The notes: generated from the sequence alone by a model not told the origin. A stretch of DNA of 64,000 nucleotides from Ruegeria sp. PrR005 (GCF_010500245.1 NZ_JAAGOX010000011.1:1-64000), one strand, 5' to 3'. Counted from the stretch's first letter, positions 1 to 9,716 are shown. A program made the numbers and translations.

Positions 1-347
1 AACTCTACGAACAGAGAGGTTTTCGGCCGTTAATCCGCCTGAACATTAAGAGCGATCGGCTGCTTCGGGCTCGAAGCCGTCGTTCCATCACCGTTCGTCT
101 AACAACCGCTTCCAACCGCCGAATGTCCGGGCATCGGGTCACGCCGCTGAAATCGTTGAAACATCTGCATTTCGGGAACGGCGGCTTTCGGGACGTGGTT
201 CAAACTTGACCCTCTGTACCGCCGCAAGACCGTTTCGAGCCCAACCCCGCCGTCCGAGACCGCATCACACTAGTACTTGGTACCAAATAGTTCGTTGATC
301 CTCACAAATAACTGGCTTGTCACGGGGAAGTGGAGCAAGCTTGACCC
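1..347. other. Intergenic, no gene seen
   Basis: No convincing coding frame is visible; the only open frame (minus strand, 270-524) is antisense to the ParB-domain ORF. The composition resembles a degraded intergenic or transposon-scarred region, but no terminal repeats could be assigned. Confidence 0.5.
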
Positions 348-596
348 ATGTTGGACAAGCATACTGTTGCGATCGCCGATATCCGTGTTCCTCTCAAACG
401 AAGAAAGACACTGATAGAGATTAAGGTGCAAGAAATCGCGGAAAGCATCATCGAAAATGGACAAACCACTCCGATACAGGTGCGCGTAGATGGTGACGGT
501 TTTGTACTGGTTGAGGGGCTCCACAGGCTTGAAGCTCTTCGCGCGTTGGGGGAGAGCTCAGTCGACGCCTACTTCGTAAAAGCTCGACTGCACTAA
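348..596 (+). CDS. Small ParB/sulfiredoxin-fold domain protein
   Basis: An 82-residue protein that is essentially one ParB N-terminal-like domain. It has an IRVP entry strand, a helix reading VQEIAESIIENG, then PIQVR, and the family box near residues 56-60 (VEGLHR), a variant of GxHR. In this superfamily that box binds nucleotide or DNA. There is no helix-turn-helix or C-terminal partner domain, so it is not a full chromosome or plasmid ParB. Stand-alone copies occur in mobile elements and beside methyltransferases. A weak GGAG lies about 13 bases before the ATG. No operon partner is seen; the next gene starts 245 bp later. It could be a remnant of a longer ParB-like gene. Confidence 0.6.
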   Translation: MLDKHTVAIADIRVPLKRRKTLIEIKVQEIAESIIENGQTTPIQVRVDGDGFVLVEGLHRLEALRALGESSVDAYFVKARLH

Positions 597-840
597 CATC
601 TAGTGGTGACTTACTTTGGTTATTTCGGCGTCGCTTCGTAAGACCATTTGTAGCCTCGAGCCGCTCCGGCAAATCAGTGATCGCGCAGAAAGAAGTGCGC
701 AGCGGAGCCTCGCGATCAACCTTGTTTGATGTGCATCAATGTTGTTTCGCACGAAGCGTGACAAGACCACAGTCAGAATTTGTAAGGATCGCAAACACAG
801 CGATCATAATATTTGAAAGCCGAATTCAGGAGCATGCTCG

Positions 841-1902
841 ATGTGCAAAAACCTCAAATATGTCGCCGCTGTTACCGCAGTCACTGCCCTGCTGCCACTC
901 AAGGCTTTGGCTGTCGATCCTGCAGATAGTTTGGCCAAGCATCTCCAGAACACGGCCGTTCCGGTAACTGTGAACAACTACGTAAGGGCAGAGACCGCGG
1001 GGCAATTTGATCGCATTCTCAAAATGACTGGCGGCATCAACAAGCTGATGAGCTTTCGAGGCCCAACTCCGCTAGACAAACAGTCCGTCATCCGAATGAA
1101 CCGCGATACGCTGTACAGCTTCGCGATTGTCAACATCAGCGAAGGTGCAACGTTGACAATGCCGGAAACCGATGGGCGGTACAATTCGGCGATGATTGTA
1201 AACGAGGATGAATACATCAACAAGGTATTCTACGAACCCGGCGCACACCAATTGACTAAAGACGATTTTGATACGGATTACGTGCTTGTTGCTTTCCGAA
1301 CTCTTGTAGATTCCAGTAACCCCGAGGATATCAGGAAAGCCAACGCGCTTCAGGATCAATTCAAGATCGAGGCAGCATCGTCTGCCACCTACACGCATCC
1401 CAATTATGATGAAACAAGCTACAAGGCATTGCGTGAACTGTTGTTGGGGGTCTCGAAATACCTACCGGACTCTAGCGGAGCCTTCGGTAACAAGGAAAAT
1501 ACGAAACAAGTTCCGCATCTTCTTGGGGCCGCTTTCGGTTGGGGTGGGCTTCCTTCGGAAGATGCCTTCTACCTTAATGTGAACCCAAAACTACCAGTAG
1601 GCAGCTACCATATTGACGTACCCAATGATGTACCGGTCAAGGCTTTCTGGTCCGTCAGCGTCTATAATAAGGACGGATATTTTCAGCAGAATGACAAAGG
1701 CGTCTACAACATCAACAGCCAATCGGGAACAGCCAACGCCGACGGTTCGATGACCGTTAATCTGGGCGGTTGTGATGATGCCTCTCGCATGAACTGCATA
1801 CCGCTGACCGACGGTTGGAATTACGTGGTGCGCATGTATCGGCCAGATGAGTCAATAATCGACGGAACCTGGACCTTCCCCGCCGTGCAAAAGTCAGAAT
1901 AG
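841..1902 (+). CDS. Exported DUF1254/DUF1214 protein (short form)
   Basis: 353 residues with a Sec signal peptide (hydrophobic run, cleavage after LKALA near residue 25). The body matches the DUF1254 then DUF1214 architecture: an N-terminal region with NRDTLYSFAIVNIS (compare PNSDTPYSF and PNADTLYTYAF in the two longer paralogues in this window), and a C-terminal part with VKAFWSVSVYN and YVVRMYRP ending in an IDGTWTFP strand. The function of the family is unknown; the protein is periplasmic. AGGAG lies 8 bases before the ATG. It is about 120 residues shorter than the paralogues at 3,404-4,846 and 7,393-8,799, and lies outside the att repeats whereas they lie inside. The next gene follows 12 bp later and is probably co-transcribed. 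Confidence 0.85.
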   Translation: MCKNLKYVAAVTAVTALLPLKALAVDPADSLAKHLQNTAVPVTVNNYVRAETAGQFDRILKMTGGINKLMSFRGPTPLDKQSVIRMNRDTLYSFAIVNISEGATLTMPETDGRYNSAMIVNEDEYINKVFYEPGAHQLTKDDFDTDYVLVAFRTLVDSSNPEDIRKANALQDQFKIEAASSATYTHPNYDETSYKALRELLLGVSKYLPDSSGAFGNKENTKQVPHLLGAAFGWGGLPSEDAFYLNVNPKLPVGSYHIDVPNDVPVKAFWSVSVYNKDGYFQQNDKGVYNINSQSGTANADGSMTVNLGGCDDASRMNCIPLTDGWNYVVRMYRPDESIIDGTWTFPAVQKSE

Positions 1903-1914
1903 AACAAAGCAGAA

Positions 1915-2442
1915 ATGCACATGACGACCGGATCGGCGACCATAAAAGCAATCGGACACGAGCTTCGCGAGATGCTTCCGCCCGTAGTTTTCTTCGGTGT
2001 TGGGTTCAACGCTCTGGTGCAAACACTACAGGTCATGTCAGAAGACAGCGGCACTCAGCCAACAAGTCATCTGACTGCCAGTCTCGGAGCGCTTTTGGTA
2101 GCAAAAGCTATCCTTATCGCTGACCTTCTGCCATTCCTGAACCGGTTCAGACATCGCGCTCGGATCTTTGAAGTAATTTGGAAGGGCGGCATTTATTACA
2201 TTTCAACGGCACTGCTGCATGTTCTTGAACGTCTTGTCAGCGCCGCTCGTGCGGAAGGCACGTTCGCCTCGGGTCTTGATAAGGCTTTACAAGCATTTGA
2301 CTGGTCACATTTCGCGATTGTGCAGATGTGGCTGGCGATCTTGTTGTTCTCTTTCACTGCTCTGATGTTGATGGTTCGTGACCTTGGCCACGAAAGTCTT
2401 TTCGAGGCCTTTTTCTCGGAGGGTCCGCGCAGAAGAAATTGA
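1915..2442 (+). CDS. Inner-membrane protein of unknown function
   Basis: 175 residues with about three hydrophobic segments (roughly 22-42, 60-80 and 138-160) separated by basic loops, and a charged C-terminus ending RRRN. It starts 12 bp after the DUF1254 gene, so the two probably form an operon; an in-frame ATG two codons downstream (1,921) is an alternative start. No motif was recognised. The neighbour is exported, so a role in the same envelope process is plausible but inferred from position only. Confidence 0.65.
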   Translation: MHMTTGSATIKAIGHELREMLPPVVFFGVGFNALVQTLQVMSEDSGTQPTSHLTASLGALLVAKAILIADLLPFLNRFRHRARIFEVIWKGGIYYISTALLHVLERLVSAARAEGTFASGLDKALQAFDWSHFAIVQMWLAILLFSFTALMLMVRDLGHESLFEAFFSEGPRRRN

Positions 2443-2790
2443 GTTTTTATCAATCTAGCAGTGATGCGCCTATCCAAGCATGTCAAATGGCGGCATTGGG
2501 CTGTTCAGTGCCATTCGCGCAAATGGATCGCACGACAGCTTCGTCCGCATCTGAGGCATAGGAACCTGGTGCAGCGAACGGCCGGTTAGAATTCCTGCTT
2601 GTTCGACTGTGCTCAATGACAATTCCGGAGAAGGAACGCGCTGCAATGCCGCGTCGGGTTCAATGCTCTTAGGCGGACAAGCTTTTGCCAGCACCAGGAA
2701 GCAACGATGATCCGTGGCGCCAATTTTCGCTGCAATATGAGGGACTTCGCTCCCTCTTGCTTCCACAGTGCTTCCACGGGGACCATCAAC
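2443..2790. other. Gap without a supported gene
   Basis: A minus-strand open frame (2,470-2,766, GTG start) exists but lies just beyond a terminator, has no clear ribosome site and shows no family features, so it is not called. Nothing else was recognised. Confidence 0.4.
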
Positions 2791-2817
2791 GAAAACGCCG
2801 CCCCACTGGGGCGGCGT
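2791..2817 (-). terminator. Rho-independent terminator, minus strand
   Basis: A perfect 10-bp stem (2,795-2,804 with 2,808-2,817, three-base loop) is followed on the minus strand by TTTT. It sits 28 bp beyond the tRNA-Met 3' half, as expected for the native terminator of a tRNA gene transcribed on the minus strand. This suggests that the left att copy is the one that keeps the original downstream DNA of the tRNA. Confidence 0.8.
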
Positions 2818-2844
2818 CTAAGCGTTTGATTTAGCGCTGAATTT

Positions 2845-2891
2845 TGGTTGCGGGAGTAGGATTTGAACCTACGACCTTCAGGTTATGAGCC
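2845..2891 (-). repeat. Left att-like repeat: 3' half of tRNA-Met(CAU)
   Basis: A 47-bp segment identical to 59,546-59,592. Read on the minus strand it runs from the anticodon loop (CTCATAA, anticodon CAT) through the T arm and acceptor strand to an encoded CCA end. The 5' half of the tRNA is absent: no matching acceptor strand or D arm is found in the sequence to the right, and the anticodon stem is mismatched here. This is the usual signature of a tyrosine-recombinase crossover in an anticodon loop. It is followed by the terminator at 2,791-2,817. Confidence 0.85.
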
Positions 2892-3403
2892 GAAACCTTC
2901 GGATTCTATCGCCCCAATGATTTCAATGACTTACAGCACAAGCCTTTGAAATGGCGCCTCCTTTGACCCGCTCCTAACCTTTTTCGCTGTCTTTCGCCGG
3001 AGCAGATCGTTCTCCAGACCGCGTTCACGGGTTGACCAGACGTTGACAAGAAGATGGACACCAAGCTCACAACTATGATCGCGTGCATCATAGATAGCAC
3101 GTACGCTTCCGAACCAATATCGACACAGAGGGCGGAAAGTGTGAATTCGCTGCTGGTGCGCGTCGACAGTGCTACGAACTCGGAAGCCGACATTCCTGGA
3201 GCCATTAAATCGAGTTTCTCTCTCTCAACTGCTGCATGACCGCTCTGAGCGCGATTCAGAAGTTAAATTTGTCATATCATGTCACTTCCCGGCGAACTTG
3301 GGCAGCGGCACGTTGCTCAGACTATTTCAAGGCCCGCAACGTGCATAAAATCCAGAACTCTTTGGAACGACAAACAGACGTACTTAAGATTACCATTGGT
3401 GAA
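2892..3403. other. Left attachment-flanking region, no gene
   Basis: No gene was recognised. A segment at 3,031-3,052 (GTTGAC, four bases, CGTTGACAAGAA) recurs at 59,462-59,483 just inside the right repeat, in the same orientation. Short open frames here (3,054-3,239; 3,236-3,577) show no family features and the second runs into the DUF1254 gene. Confidence 0.5.
3031..3052 (+). other. Candidate integrase arm-type site (left)
   Basis: GTTGAC-N4-CGTTGACAAGAA, matching 59,462-59,483 except in the four-base spacer. Both copies lie just inside their 47-bp att repeat. Paired short repeats at both inner ends fit arm-type recombinase sites, but the assignment is inference. Confidence 0.35.
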
Positions 3404-4846
3404 TTAGCCTACCTTTTTAGCGGGTGGAATGACCCAAGAACCGTCGAGGATCGAAGGGTTACCTTCCTTCGGCCAGTACAGACGCATCATCAAAATAAAC
3501 TTGTCCTTTGGCGCAGGAAGCCAATTAGATTCTTTATCTTTTCCGGGCGACTCATTCTGGATGTAAATGTCGACTGACCCGTCCGGATTTGCCTGAAGGT
3601 TCTGCCGAGCGCTGATCGAATATCGGTTCAGCGGATTGTCGACGAAGAAGTACTTTGAATTGTACATCGTGATCGACCAGAAGCCATTCGCCGGGGGCAG
3701 TTGGTCTTTCGGAAATGTCAGCACATATTTCTCTGACCCGTCATAGGCGCGGTGGATCAGTCCGCTCGCCGACTTGGTGCTGGTCGGATAAATCGCATCC
3801 TGCGGACGGTTCGCGCCAAGACCGATGGCCGTTACGAGCGCACGCTGAATGTAGTTGGTGCCGTAAAGCCCTGTCTTGGTGGTGTAGGCCCAGCCGTTGA
3901 TGTCCGTAATGTCCCCGCCGCTGTCCTTGAAATGGAGCATGATACGAGCAAAAGCGATCTGCGGAACGCGACTTTGCAGCGCCACATCCAGTTTCCTGGC
4001 GTCGAAATCCTGGCCCGGGACAATCCCGATCGCTGCCATCTTCTCGATCATGGGCGCATCCGCCGCAGCCGGTGGGTTGGTCTTCATCAGCTCGCAGAAA
4101 AGCGTGAAGTACTCGACCGCTGTCAGCGCATTGACCTGATCGCGCACGGCGGTCTTCATGTCGACCGTAGCATCGACCGTGCCGACCGGTGGCGTGTAAT
4201 CCGTACCGTAGGCACTTAGCGGCAACAGCGAGACGGCATCCTGAATCTTGTGAACCTCGGCATAGTCTTCCTTTGTCCCGGTGCAGTAGATTCGCCCGAG
4301 CAGCCAGACCATGCCAGTGGGCGACTTGTACTCCGTCACGCCTTCGGGCAGCGTCCCTGACCAACCTGGGCCAGTCACCGCAAAGGTCTGTGCCTTGGTT
4401 CCGGATGTACGCTTCCCAGGCACATCGAAAACATCCGTCCATCCGCTCAGCATCGGAAACAGCGCATAGCGGTCGTTCATGTCCGGCACGCTGACAACAT
4501 AGGGTTCTTTTGTGACGTCGAAAAACGCGTATGTGTAGAGCGTGTCGGCATTGGGCGCGGTGACGTCCGTGAAAGAAGCATCCGGATATGCGCGCAGACG
4601 CCCAATTTGACCCATTGGGGCCTTCGTTCCCTTTGCCTCGGCGACATTTGTCATGACCCGGCGCGTGTATTCCATGGTGACCAGCGGATATGCGAATGTA
4701 TACGCCTCCAGAGCGATCCAGAAGTCGACCCGGTCGAGCAGTTCGTCGCTGATCTTGGATTCTGTGGCCCGTGCCTGACCGCCCAGAAGTGCCGTCGCTG
4801 TGAGCCCGAAAGCTCCGGCCGACAATGCGCGTCGCGTGATTTTCAT
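3404..4846 (-). CDS. Exported DUF1254/DUF1214 protein
   Basis: 480 residues. The start at 4,846 is chosen because AGGAC lies just upstream and it opens with a twin-arginine-like signal (TRRALSAGAFGLTATALLGG). The DUF1254 domain occupies about residues 35-160 (YTFAYPLVTMEYTRR, PNADTLYTYAFFDV) and DUF1214 about 330-470 (PANGFWSITMYN, LNRYSISAR, WLPAPKDKFILMMRLYWP). The function is unknown; a periplasmic location is expected. It is divergent from the AraC-type regulator at 5,052, with a 205-bp shared intergenic region that probably carries both promoters. It is a paralogue of 7,393-8,799 and of the shorter 841-1,902. Confidence 0.88.
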   Translation of the reverse strand: MKITRRALSAGAFGLTATALLGGQARATESKISDELLDRVDFWIALEAYTFAYPLVTMEYTRRVMTNVAEAKGTKAPMGQIGRLRAYPDASFTDVTAPNADTLYTYAFFDVTKEPYVVSVPDMNDRYALFPMLSGWTDVFDVPGKRTSGTKAQTFAVTGPGWSGTLPEGVTEYKSPTGMVWLLGRIYCTGTKEDYAEVHKIQDAVSLLPLSAYGTDYTPPVGTVDATVDMKTAVRDQVNALTAVEYFTLFCELMKTNPPAAADAPMIEKMAAIGIVPGQDFDARKLDVALQSRVPQIAFARIMLHFKDSGGDITDINGWAYTTKTGLYGTNYIQRALVTAIGLGANRPQDAIYPTSTKSASGLIHRAYDGSEKYVLTFPKDQLPPANGFWSITMYNSKYFFVDNPLNRYSISARQNLQANPDGSVDIYIQNESPGKDKESNWLPAPKDKFILMMRLYWPKEGNPSILDGSWVIPPAKKVG

Positions 4847-5051
4847 GTTGATGTCCTTTTCAAAGTCCCTGCCGCTCAAATCGTCGCGACTGTCAAATTG
4901 GCGAGGACGCGGACATCCCGGGTTTCACCGGTACGGATCATGCAGGTACCAAAGCGCGCCCGCGTTCCAGACAATAAGGGATGATTAAAACAGAATTTGT
5001 GGCTACGCTTCGGTTTGGGCGACAAAAGGATCAGACCAGTTGGAAATTGAA

Positions 5052-6059
5052 ATGACGCAGAGGGCCGGGGTTCTTTGCGAACTGCCACAGGTTCTGTGTG
5101 ACTTGGGAGTGGACGTTGCCACCGTGTTCCGTGGCAGCGGGGTCGATCCAAGCGAGATTAACCCGAATACCCGCGTCCCGTTCAATAGGTTGCTGAATTT
5201 GTTGCACGGGGCCGAGCAGGCAACCAATTGCCCTCACTTGGGGCTGCTGATTGGGCTCCGCTTCACCTTCGACATTCACGGACCCATTGGGCAGCTTATG
5301 TTGAGCGCAGCAACCGTTCGCGACGCCTTCAGCGATTTCGTGATATGGCAGCCAGGGTATTCAAGCGGTGCCATCGTTTATTTGAACCGGTACGGGGATG
5401 AGTATGCCATCGGCTATGGCAGTATTGCCGCTTCCTCCCCCGGCAGTAAGGTGCTTTACGATGCAATTATCGGGGTTGGCGTTCAAATGCTTCGAAAGAT
5501 GACGAATGGAGCCGTAAAACCAGTGGAAATTCATTTCTCTCACCTTCCACCCGAACGTCCGTCAGACTACGCGAGGCTGCTCAAGGTTCCTGTCCGGTAC
5601 AACCAGCATCGCACCTGTCTGATCCTGGACGAGGCGGGAATGCGAACGCCGCTTCCAAGCGCGGATTCAGCGGCACGGCGCGATATCCTCGCCGGGATCA
5701 GGAAGGTTGCATTTCAGACACCACCGGATGTTTCGACGAGGACAAGACAAGCAATCAGGCGAGTGATGCTTATCGCCAAACCGACATTGTCTGCAGTGGC
5801 CTTTCAAATGGGAACCCATCCGCGCACTTTGGAACGAAGACTGTCGAAAGAAGGGCAGACTTTCGGAATTATGCGCGATGCAGTGCGTTTTTCGGCGGCC
5901 AAAGAACTTCTCGAATTGACGGACATCCCTGTAAGCGACATCGCTTCACATCTCTGGTACGCGTCTCCGGGAGTGTTCTCCAGCGCATTTCGGCGCCTGA
6001 GCGGGACCACACCTTCGGCATGGCGTGCTGCAACCCCAGGGATCAAGCCGTCTGTTTGA
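5052..6059 (+). CDS. AraC-family transcriptional regulator
   Basis: About 335 residues with an N-terminal arabinose-binding-like effector domain (roughly 1-215, as in OruR/ArgR-type regulators) and a C-terminal AraC double helix-turn-helix (about 240-330). The latter shows HPRTLERRLSKEGQTF, then RFSAAKELLELTDIPVSDIA and FSSAFRRLSGTTPSAWR. A TTG at 5,040 preceded by AGGA is an alternative start. It is divergent from the DUF1254 gene and therefore its likely regulator. It converges with a paralogue at 6,090-7,124, with 30 bp between the stops. The effector is unknown. Confidence 0.9.
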   Translation: MTQRAGVLCELPQVLCDLGVDVATVFRGSGVDPSEINPNTRVPFNRLLNLLHGAEQATNCPHLGLLIGLRFTFDIHGPIGQLMLSAATVRDAFSDFVIWQPGYSSGAIVYLNRYGDEYAIGYGSIAASSPGSKVLYDAIIGVGVQMLRKMTNGAVKPVEIHFSHLPPERPSDYARLLKVPVRYNQHRTCLILDEAGMRTPLPSADSAARRDILAGIRKVAFQTPPDVSTRTRQAIRRVMLIAKPTLSAVAFQMGTHPRTLERRLSKEGQTFGIMRDAVRFSAAKELLELTDIPVSDIASHLWYASPGVFSSAFRRLSGTTPSAWRAATPGIKPSV

Positions 6060-6089
6060 CCCGGCCGAAACATCCCCGGCAACCATTCT

Positions 6090-7124
6090 TCAAAGTACCG
6101 ACCTAGAAGTCAATGTGTGTCGCCGCCAGGTCAAAGGCGATAGCCCGGACCACCGCCGAAACGCTGTGCTGAACACGCCAGGGGAAGCAAAGGCAAGAAA
6201 GTCACTGATTTCAGCGACCGGAACTTTTGTGAGCTCGAGCATTTCCCGTGCGACCGCGTATCGGACGGTATCGCGGAGCGCTTCGAAGGTGTTTCCCTCA
6301 TCAGCCAGACGGCGTCGCAGCGTCCGGGGATGAATTGCCAGCTTGCTCGCTACTGTCGTCATCGTTGGCCCATCGTAATGCAACGAGTGTCTTATCGCGT
6401 GGCTAACTTTTTCCGATAAGCTGGGCTTGCGGTCCCAGATCCGATGTTCGATGACACCAATCAATTTTTCTCGTGCTTCGGCATTGGCGTGAGGTGGAAT
6501 GATACGCATCGCCGATTTATCCACGATGATGCACGTTCTATTCTGGTTGAAAAAGACCGGTAATTTCAAAAGTCTTCTGTAGGTCGTGGGGTCGGTATCC
6601 TGGCTGTGCGCGAAATGTGCCTCTATGGGTTTGACCGTGCCATTCGAAAGTTCATGCACCATGCGCAATGCAATGCAGACGATGACATCATAGAGAACCC
6701 TGGTGCCCGGTGCGGACACCTCATATGTCCCGTACCCGACCGCGTACTCGTCGCCGAGGTTGTTCAGGTAGACAATCGCACCGCTGGAATACCCCAGTTG
6801 CCACGTCACGCAATCGACGAGAGCTTGTTTGAGGGTCGGCGCGGTGTGCATGAGCTCGCCGATGAGACCGTGGTGTTTGACGACCTCGAAACGCGCCCCG
6901 AACAAAAGCCCCAAGTGAGGACAGCCGGACATCCTTGCCGCCCGGTCCAGCAGTTTCAGCAGATCCGGAAACGGCATTCGCAGATCCGGCGTGATCGCGT
7001 CGGGATCAATCCCGCTCCCTTCGAAAATCGCTTCGACGTCCGCGCCGAGATCGCGCAGGACGCCCGGAAGTTCGGAAAGAGGACCCACGCGTTGCGTCGT
7101 TACCTGCTGAGAAACCGCGTGCAT
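6090..7124 (-). CDS. AraC-family transcriptional regulator
   Basis: 344 residues with the same architecture as its convergent neighbour, to which it is clearly paralogous (CPHLGLLFGARFE, GYSSGAIVYLNN and GDEYAVGYG recur in both). The C-terminal helix-turn-helix reads HPRTLRRRLADEGNTF and FSTAFRRWSGLSPLTWR. AGAGGAC lies just before the ATG. It is divergent from the DUF1254/DUF1214 gene at 7,393 (268-bp gap), its probable target. The two regulator/enzyme pairs form a mirror-image arrangement that suggests duplication of a unit. Confidence 0.9.
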   Translation of the reverse strand: MHAVSQQVTTQRVGPLSELPGVLRDLGADVEAIFEGSGIDPDAITPDLRMPFPDLLKLLDRAARMSGCPHLGLLFGARFEVVKHHGLIGELMHTAPTLKQALVDCVTWQLGYSSGAIVYLNNLGDEYAVGYGTYEVSAPGTRVLYDVIVCIALRMVHELSNGTVKPIEAHFAHSQDTDPTTYRRLLKLPVFFNQNRTCIIVDKSAMRIIPPHANAEAREKLIGVIEHRIWDRKPSLSEKVSHAIRHSLHYDGPTMTTVASKLAIHPRTLRRRLADEGNTFEALRDTVRYAVAREMLELTKVPVAEISDFLAFASPGVFSTAFRRWSGLSPLTWRRHTLTSRSVL

Positions 7125-7392
7125 TTTGTCCTCTAAAGTGAAGCGCGTGGAATATGCTTAGAGTACCCTTCGACAACAGGCCATACAGAATTGACGCCCT
7201 GGGGAGGTCGCGCCAAGAACTTTGGGAGCCTTCGGAAGCTGCGCGACGGCGCTGGTATCCGGAATGTCGTGCCTGACGTGGCATCGGTATCTCGATTGTC
7301 TGCGAGCCTTTGCCGTTTTGCTGCCCGGCGATCTTATATGGCCGTCTTGCCAGCATTGTTTTACGGCCCTTTTGACGGAGAAATTGAACAAG

Positions 7393-8799
7393 ATGACCAA
7401 GATAGGAATATTTGCCGGGGCGTTTGCAAGTGTTGCAATTGTCCATGGAGCGGCTGTTTTTGCTGAAAGCGGCCTGACAGCAGATGAAATCAGCGAAATT
7501 GCCAAGGACGCGACCACTTACGCGTTGCCCATGCTGATGAATTACGGAATCATGTATGAATACGCGGTCGACGTGGGCGGCAAACAATACAAAGCGCCAT
7601 TCAACAGCCTTTACAGCGAGGCGAACGTCTTTACGTATAAAGATAGAGCAGTTGTAACGCCCAATAGCGATACGCCTTATTCTTTTGTGTGGATGGACCT
7701 GCGGGCTGAGCCGATGGTGCTGTGCGTGCCTGAGGTCGAAAAATCCCGGTATTATTCGGTACAGCTCATCTCGCAATACACTTACAATTTCGGCTATATT
7801 GGCAGCCGTTCGACCGGAAACGAGGCAGGCTGTTATGCGGTTGCCGGTCCGGAGTGGAGTGGCGACACGCCCAAAGGCATCGAAAAGGTCTTTCAGTCCG
7901 GGACTCAGTTTGCTCTGGGTCTTTTCAGGACCCAGTTGTTCGCAGCTTCTGATATCGACAAAGTTCGGGCTATCCAGGCGAAATACAGCGCCCAACCGCT
8001 GTCGAAGTTCCTGGGAACAGACGCACCGACCGCACCGACCGCCATCGACTGGCCCAAGATCGACAAGGATCTCGCCAAGCACGATCCATTTGGATATCTG
8101 TCTTTCCTACTTCAATTCGCACCGGCTGTCGGGATTTTCGAGGATGAGAAACCGCTGCGCGCCAAATTCGCCAGTGTTGGCATCGAACCGGCGGCACCGT
8201 TCCCGTCCAAACCGCTTACGGACGAGGAAATCGCGGGTATGAAAGCCGCGGCAGCGGAGGTGCAAAAAGAAGTCGCCTCGCTGGGCAAACTGGTGAATGG
8301 CTGGCAGATTTCCGAAGGCTTGTTTGGCGACCGTAAGATGATGGGCGACAATTATACCCTGCGGGCCGCAGCCGCAGTGGCCGGTATTTACGGGAATGAT
8401 TCAGTCGAGGCGCTCTACCCGCTGGCAAAGCAGGACGCGGATGGAAAACCGCTTGACGGCAGCACAGGCAAATACACGCTGACCTTTCCGGCGGGTGAAC
8501 TTCCTCCCGTGAACGCGTTTTGGTCAGTCACGATGTATGACGGCAAGACCCAACTGCTGATCGAGAACCCGATTGGCAGGTATCTGATCAACTCGCCCAT
8601 GTTGCCTGATCTGAAGACAGGACAGGACGGTTCGCTGACCCTGTACATTCAGCACGACGAGCCTTCCGACCCTGACCAGAAAGCAAACTGGCTGCCGGCG
8701 CCCGATGGCCCGATTTACATGGTGATGCGCCTCTACTGGCCCAAGAAAGAAGCGTTGAGCGGCACTTGGTCGCCGCCCGCAGTGACAAAAGTGCAATAA
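7393..8799 (+). CDS. Exported DUF1254/DUF1214 protein
   Basis: 468 residues. The start at 7,393 gives a clean signal peptide (hydrophobic run to about residue 23, AVFAES); the open frame extends upstream but that part has no signal-like character. DUF1254 (about 35-165: TTYALPMLMNYGIMYEYAVD, TPNSDTPYSFVWMDLRAEP) is followed by DUF1214 (about 340-460: PVNAFWSVTMYDGK, NPIGRYLINSP, WLPAPDGPIYMVMRLYWP). No function is established for the family. The outer-membrane protein at 8,985 and MscS channel at 9,833 follow on the same strand. It is divergent from the AraC regulator at 6,090-7,124. Confidence 0.88.
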   Translation: MTKIGIFAGAFASVAIVHGAAVFAESGLTADEISEIAKDATTYALPMLMNYGIMYEYAVDVGGKQYKAPFNSLYSEANVFTYKDRAVVTPNSDTPYSFVWMDLRAEPMVLCVPEVEKSRYYSVQLISQYTYNFGYIGSRSTGNEAGCYAVAGPEWSGDTPKGIEKVFQSGTQFALGLFRTQLFAASDIDKVRAIQAKYSAQPLSKFLGTDAPTAPTAIDWPKIDKDLAKHDPFGYLSFLLQFAPAVGIFEDEKPLRAKFASVGIEPAAPFPSKPLTDEEIAGMKAAAAEVQKEVASLGKLVNGWQISEGLFGDRKMMGDNYTLRAAAAVAGIYGNDSVEALYPLAKQDADGKPLDGSTGKYTLTFPAGELPPVNAFWSVTMYDGKTQLLIENPIGRYLINSPMLPDLKTGQDGSLTLYIQHDEPSDPDQKANWLPAPDGPIYMVMRLYWPKKEALSGTWSPPAVTKVQ

Positions 8800-8984
8800 G
8801 GCATCCTATGCTTTCCGGTCTCCCATAGTCTGATTTGTTGTGATCGACCTGTGCTCCGCCGGGGACCTTAACGAAAGAATGTCTGGCGAGACCGGAAAAC
8901 CATGGAAATGATCCGCCCGTTTCATGAGGTCGACGATTGGCGTGTCACGATTGAAATCTGGACCAATGACATCAAGGAAACAAC

Positions 8985-9716
8985 GTGAGAAATTCAACTT
9001 TCGCAGCCATGCTGGTTGCTGCGATTCCGACGGTCGGCCATGCCGAAAAGTGGGAAAAAGTCATCACGCTCTACGGGTGGGTACCCGGAATGGACACTTC
9101 GATTGCCACCGAATTTGGCGATATTGAATCCAACCCATCCGGCAGCGATGTGCTGTCTGACCTCGAAATGGTTTTCATGGGGACCTTCGAAGCCCACCGG
9201 GGACGTTGGGGTATCATCAAGGATATCATCTACGTCGACCTTTCCGACACACAAGACACGCCTTTCGGAAGGCTCTTCTCTGAAGGAACGACCGATATCA
9301 CCGCTTGGGTGATGAGCGGATATCTGAGCTACCAATTGGCTGAAAGCAGTACTGCAAGATACGAAGTTTTAGGGGGCTTTCGCTACTTCGACCTCGACAC
9401 CTCGGTTTCTCTCAGCGAAGGCACCCGTCCTTCTCAAAGCCGGTCATTGAACGACAACTGGTTCGATCCCGTCATCGGCGTGCGAGCGCATTGGAAGCTA
9501 TCGGAAAAATGGTCCGCCAGCGGTTTCGCCGACTATGGAGGATTCTCTGATTCCAGCACCACCTGGCAAGTTGTGGGAACGCTGGACTACGACATAACCG
9601 AAGGCTTGTCTGCCCGCTTTGGCTACCGGCACATGGACATCAGAAAGACGATCAAGGGGTCAGACGTCGCCATTGGGTTATCTGGTCCGATTTTTGGCCT
9701 GACCTATCGGTTCTGA
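8985..9716 (+). CDS. Outer-membrane beta-barrel protein
   Basis: 243 residues from a GTG start with AGGAAA eight bases upstream. It has a signal peptide (cleavage about GHA-EK at residue 20), alternating aromatic/polar strands, DPVIGVRAHW and DYGGF in the middle, and a C-terminal strand ending in Phe (GPIFGLTYRF), the usual signature for BAM-dependent insertion. A homologue at 55,555-56,295 shares the same tail and the DYGGF and NPVIGVRA segments. It may be a channel or a structural barrel; the substrate is unknown. It sits between a DUF1254 gene and an MscS gene. Confidence 0.82.
   Translation: MRNSTFAAMLVAAIPTVGHAEKWEKVITLYGWVPGMDTSIATEFGDIESNPSGSDVLSDLEMVFMGTFEAHRGRWGIIKDIIYVDLSDTQDTPFGRLFSEGTTDITAWVMSGYLSYQLAESSTARYEVLGGFRYFDLDTSVSLSEGTRPSQSRSLNDNWFDPVIGVRAHWKLSEKWSASGFADYGGFSDSSTTWQVVGTLDYDITEGLSARFGYRHMDIRKTIKGSDVAIGLSGPIFGLTYRF

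Noticed and set aside
2470-2766. 98-codon minus-strand open frame
   Set aside because: Lies beyond a terminator, has no clear ribosome site and shows no family features.
2845-2921. Complete tRNA-Met gene at the left repeat
   Set aside because: Only the 3' half is present: no D arm or pairing acceptor strand in the sequence to the right.
3236-3577. 113-codon plus-strand open frame
   Set aside because: Its second half is antisense to the end of the DUF1254 gene and the rest has no coding features.
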